A stretch of 64,000 nt of DNA from NCBI GenBank assembly GCA_947247005.1, contig OX365948.1:37576601-37640600 (forward strand), given 5' to 3'. This DNA is from Spisula solida (lineage: Eukaryota; Mollusca; Bivalvia; Venerida; Mactridae). Every line of letters starts with the position of its first letter. The stretch's first letter is position 1. The translations under genes and the position numbers were made by a program. This document shows, piece by piece, positions 60,360 to 64,000 of this stretch. The notes under the pieces were generated by a model. It searched no databases. It saw nothing but the letters and a program-made list of their open reading frames with translations, and was not told where the DNA came from.

Positions 60360-60558
60360 ATTCGGATTTATCCCTACCTTATTCACCAATGACCTCTGGC
60401 TTATAGGGGGATCCCAGACAGAAAGATTGTGTGATACAAATAATCTGTGTCGTTACGCTAGCTCTGTTCGAATAGATTCCTTGTTTCACTAACATACCCG
60501 GGACATCAGGATTGGTAGTCCAGAGCACTAACCACTCGGCCACTGTGCTTCCGCTATA
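60360..60558 (-). mobile_element. tRNA-derived SINE head
   Basis: The minus strand reads GCACAGTGGCCGAGTGGTTA (a clear A box), then GTGCTCTGGACTACCAATCC, and a weaker B-box-like ATTCGAACAGAGC. It resembles a Ser/Leu-type tRNA with an altered lower half, so a SINE is more likely than a working tRNA gene. Confidence 0.65.
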
Positions 60559-60559
60559 A

Positions 60560-61830
60560 ATAATAGTATGTATTTATATGTTTCAGAATGCAGAAATGTA
60601 TTTCACTGGATGTGCCCTCCCCCCACAAGTAATGCAAGTTCACTGCGTTATGAAATGTCAGTAGATATATAGGCTCATGTAGTATCTGAAAGAAGATGTG
60701 TGCAACATGTGAGGGTGCAAACAAAAAAGAGAAGTTGCTGCAGCTTTGTACATTGTTGTGTGTTGTAGATGGTCCTAACTGAATGGTTTTAAAATATACC
60801 AGACTGCTGCATTACTAAAAGACTATGAATGTGTGATATGTACTGCCATGTATAATCAAGCCACAGTTAAGTGTTAAATGATACCACTCATACAAGTTCA
60901 GTTCTTTGTGTAATCACAATGCATTTGGGTCAGTTGTGTTTCTCAAATGTAATGTAATGTTGCATTTTGAAAATCAATGGCTAATTATGCATGTAAACTT
61001 TTATAATGGCTAAACTTAAAATGTGTGCACCTTCATAGTTAATAGTGGTATCAGTTACAACAGCATGTATAGTCTGTTTAATGTCACTTGAATACCAATT
61101 AACATTACAATATCATAACATTGTATTTTTTATTGTTTTAAACATTTCAATTTGAGAAATGGGCAGTGAAAACCAATACCTTATTCTCTAAGCTACATAC
61201 TAATATACGTAATGTCTATTAAAATAATAAATTACTAAGAGAGATTGCAATGTTGATGTACACAATGTTATGTAAACAAGTGACCAACCCGATTAATCGA
61301 TTTATACATTGTAATACTGAGCTATTATAAGAGATTCAGCCATTGTTTTTACATAATCAGGGTATTTTGTTTATTTTGCTCATAAATTATTTTACTGTAA
61401 CATATCCAGAAAAGCTGTGCTCTGCTGGTTAAGTTGAGTGCTGCCTTCCCTGTCTGACTTAATATAATATTTTTCTACTGTGATTTCAAATAAATCTCAA
61501 CTGCTCTACTGCAGTTTAAAAACACAGGTAGCCGTATCATTGAAAAAGATTTAAAAATAAATTATGTTTAAATGAATTTCTGTTATTAGCAATGATACAG
61601 TTACCTGTTTTTAATCAAACCTGCTACCTCTGTTTGAGATATAATGGTTTGCATTTGTATTTTCATTAGCTCACCAGTCACACACAATTAAATATAGTGA
61701 CATTGAACTTCTGAAGATGTGTCCAGTAGGTGTACAAGCTTTTGTGTTCAGCCATTGTCCTTCTTTCATACAGCTGTGTTATTTTTAAGTAGGGGCATAT
61801 AAGTTAAGTTAAGCTACTAGTTCTGGATGA
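60560..61830. other. No gene recognised
   Basis: AT-rich sequence. A word of about 45 bases at 61428-61475 (TGGTTAAGTTGAGTGCTGCC, then TTCCCTGTC) also occurs in intron 1 of the SGNH gene at about 50490-50535. Confidence 0.45.
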
Positions 61831-62075
61831 CTGCTTCCAGCAAATTAATTGTTCAGCCACCCTTTGTCATTTTACTTCCCCTGGTCATTGGGTTTCCTAA
61901 GAAAACCTGAGTTATAGTCTTCCCCAGAGAGACTATTTCTCTCCTGGTTGGTGTGCAACCAACATCGAGATACAGCACCCAGGGATATCAACCATGTACA
62001 GACAACACCCTCAGAGGTACTAATTCACACCTGGGTTAGGTGGAGCAGACGGGATCAAACCCAGGACCTCTGGAA
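61830..62075 (-). mobile_element. tRNA-derived SINE, relative of 17410-17735
   Basis: It shares CCAGGGGAAGTAAAATGACA, an AGGAGAGAAATAGTCTCTCT-like block and a CCAGGTGTGAATTAGTACCT core with the 17.4 kb copy. The B-box-like GGTTTGATCCCGTC lies near 62050. The head beyond it seems missing. Confidence 0.6.
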
Positions 62076-62418
62076 CACACAAAATATATAACCTCGGTGC
62101 TGTCTGTACTTTCGTCTGTTTGTCTGTCAGAAGCTAGGTTAAACTTGTATGTGTTGAACTCCACTAAAACTGCATATAGAATTTCTTGTGCTTTTATGTT
62201 TGCACTGTTTATCCAGATGCATATGATGGACAGCTGGCTCATTAAACCAGTTCCGTGGATTAACTTGGATTAATATAATTATGAATGTCATGTATGTAAT
62301 TTTAATGATCAAAATTGTCTTTTTTATATTTTACAGCAATAAAAGTGGGAATTTCATATATTTTTTTATTTTCATTTTTCTTATAGACATTCAGTCATCA
62401 CTTATCAATATGACTGTA

Positions 62419-63500
62419 CAGGGCTATTGCCTATCAATGTGAACCTATATTGTAGGGGGCTATCGCCTATCAATGTGAACCTATACTGTAGGGGGCCATT
62501 GCTTATCAATGTGAACCTATACCGTACAGCCGGGCTATCGCCTATCAATGTGAACCTATATTGTACTGGGCTATGGCCTATCAATGTGAACCTATACCGT
62601 ACGGGGCTATCGCCTATCAATGTGAACCTATACCATACGGGGCTATCGCCTATCAATGTGAACCTATACCGTACTGGGCTATCGCCTATCAATGTGAACC
62701 TATACCGTATGGGGCTCTCGCCTATCAATGTGAACCTATACCATAAGGGGCTATCGCCTATCAATGTGAACCTATACCGTACAGGGCTATTGCCTATCAA
62801 TGTGAACCTATACCGTACAGGGCTATCGCCTATCAATGTGAACCTATACCGTACTGGGCTATCGCCTATCAATGTGAACCTATACCATACGGGGCTATCG
62901 CCTATCAATGTGAACCTATACCGTACAGGGCTATCGCCTATCAATGTGAACCTATACCGTACAGGGCTATCGCCTATCAATGTGAACCTATACCGTACAG
63001 GGCTATCGCCTATCAATGTTAACCTATACCGTACAGGGCTATCACCTATCATGGTGAACCTATACCGTACGGGGTTATCGCCTATCAACGTGAACCTATA
63101 CCATACTGGGCTATCGCCTATCGATGTGAACCTATACCGTACTGGGCTATCGCCTATCAACGTGAACCTATACCGTACTGGGCTATCGCCTATCGATATG
63201 AACCTATACCGTACTGAGCTATCGCCTATCAATGTGAACCTATACCGTACAGGGCTATCACCTATCAATGTGAACCTATACCGTACAGGGCTATCGCCTA
63301 TCAAGTGAACCTATACCGTACTGGGCTATCGCCTATCGATGTGAACCTATACCGTACTGGGTTATCGCCTATCAACGTGAACCTATACCGTACTGGGCTA
63401 TCGCCTATCAATGTGAACCTATACCGTACGGGGCTATCGCCTATCAATGTGAACCTAGACTGTAGGAGGATATCGCCTATAATGAATGTGAACCTATAGC
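62419..63500. repeat. 36-bp minisatellite, about 30 copies
   Basis: The unit is GGGCTATCGCCTATCAATGT plus GAACCTATACCGTACA, very uniform. The period is a multiple of three, so both strands are open for almost 300 codons (plus core GLSPINVNLYRT, minus core IGDSPVRYRFTL). A one-base loss at about 63304 and an extra CAGCC at about 62525 change the frame in ways selection on a protein would not allow. Confidence 0.95.
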
Positions 63501-64000
63501 ATAGAGTTATCAGGTAGCCCATATTGTTGATCATATTGAAAATGCGTCCAGAACCAAATATGCCATCCACAATAAATAAAGTAGTTATTATTATTATTAG
63601 CCCCCCCCCCCCCCACCCCGAAAATGTGCTAGGGCCGATGTGCTGGGCCGCTCATGTAATGTTTGTTCTGAATGCTAAAGATAGTTTAATTTAAAATAAA
63701 AAAAATTAAATGAAGCAAAAAATCTTCTGCCAAAACTTCAAATCAATCGAAGTACAAAACGATTTATACGAATTATTAAATCACCATGGTGCATGAACGG
63801 ACGTATATACATGTATATAAAAACAAGGTCCGTTATATATACGATCCATCAATTAAAATTTAATACAATGAGAGATCTAATTTTTAATTAAATCTCCGTT
63901 ATCAATTCTATATATAGAAATTTTAAGGGGGGGGGGGAAACAATTCAGCGATTATCGAAGTCAAACTTGCAATTCTCACGACTTACGCATCTCATAACCA
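63500..64000. other. Window end, low-complexity tracts
   Basis: It contains TTATTATTATTA, a run of about 14 C at about 63601 and a run of about 10 G at about 63927. No gene was recognised. Confidence 0.5.

Noticed and set aside
60440..60558. Functional tRNA gene on the minus strand
   Set aside because: The A box is good, but the anticodon arm and lower half do not form a regular cloverleaf. The head continues into SINE-like sequence.
62405..63570. Open frames of nearly 300 codons on both strands
   Set aside because: Same cause: a 36-base repeat without stops. Small insertions and deletions shift the frame with no sign of constraint.

Overview
The window looks like nuclear DNA of an invertebrate animal, most likely a bivalve or another mollusc. 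The reasons are AT-rich sequence, short exons with GT/AG introns, a tandem family of secreted C-type lectins with a coiled neck, one non-LTR retrotransposon, and many miniature transposons, tRNA-derived SINEs and minisatellites of molluscan style. The species cannot be fixed from the sequence alone, and no prokaryotic features are present.

Region 1 (1-23.4 kb) is a minus-strand C-type lectin cluster. Gene A has only exon 1 (428-599) inside the window. Gene B (3573-7192) and gene D (20224-23312) are complete four-exon genes of 194 and 199 aa. Gene C (9832-19335) is a close sister of D whose exon 1 is split by a 5.86 kb DNA transposon (13316-19171). Removing the element and one copy of an ATA target duplication restores an in-frame exon of the paralogue length. 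Miniature elements around these genes can be dated by comparison with empty sites in the sister copies.

Region 2 (23.4-39 kb) holds mobile DNA. It contains an element present twice in inverted orientation (23.5-24.5 and 35.64-36.38 kb), each copy with its own later insertion. It also contains a nearly full-length LINE (25.4-30.6 kb) with ORF1, endonuclease and reverse transcriptase, carrying two in-frame TAG codons and one frameshift, and a composite miniature element (30.67-31.63 kb).

Region 3 (39.07-43.07 kb) is a 4 kb minisatellite of a 27-bp unit with higher-order structure. Its period is a multiple of three, so several frames stay open for hundreds of codons.

Region 4 (43.5-47.5 kb) has two exons (3 and 4) of a fifth, diverged lectin gene E, with nested palindromic elements in its intron.

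Region 5 (47.9-54.4 kb) is the most unusual part. It is a 6.48 kb element bounded by a perfect 10-bp direct repeat (CGAACGGTTG). It has inverted termini and long arms of inverted subrepeats built from CACTGAC/GTCAGTG motifs. Its only recognisable gene lies near the centre: a three-exon gene for an SGNH/GDSL-type hydrolase-like protein (276 aa) with a repeated C-terminal tail. No transposase is visible.

Region 6 (54.4-64 kb) carries G-tracts, more miniature elements, a 103-bp tandem satellite (57.0-59.7 kb), two tRNA-derived SINEs and a 36-bp minisatellite (62.4-63.5 kb). The lectins are probably secreted carbohydrate-binding proteins. Everything else is mainly transposon and satellite biology.
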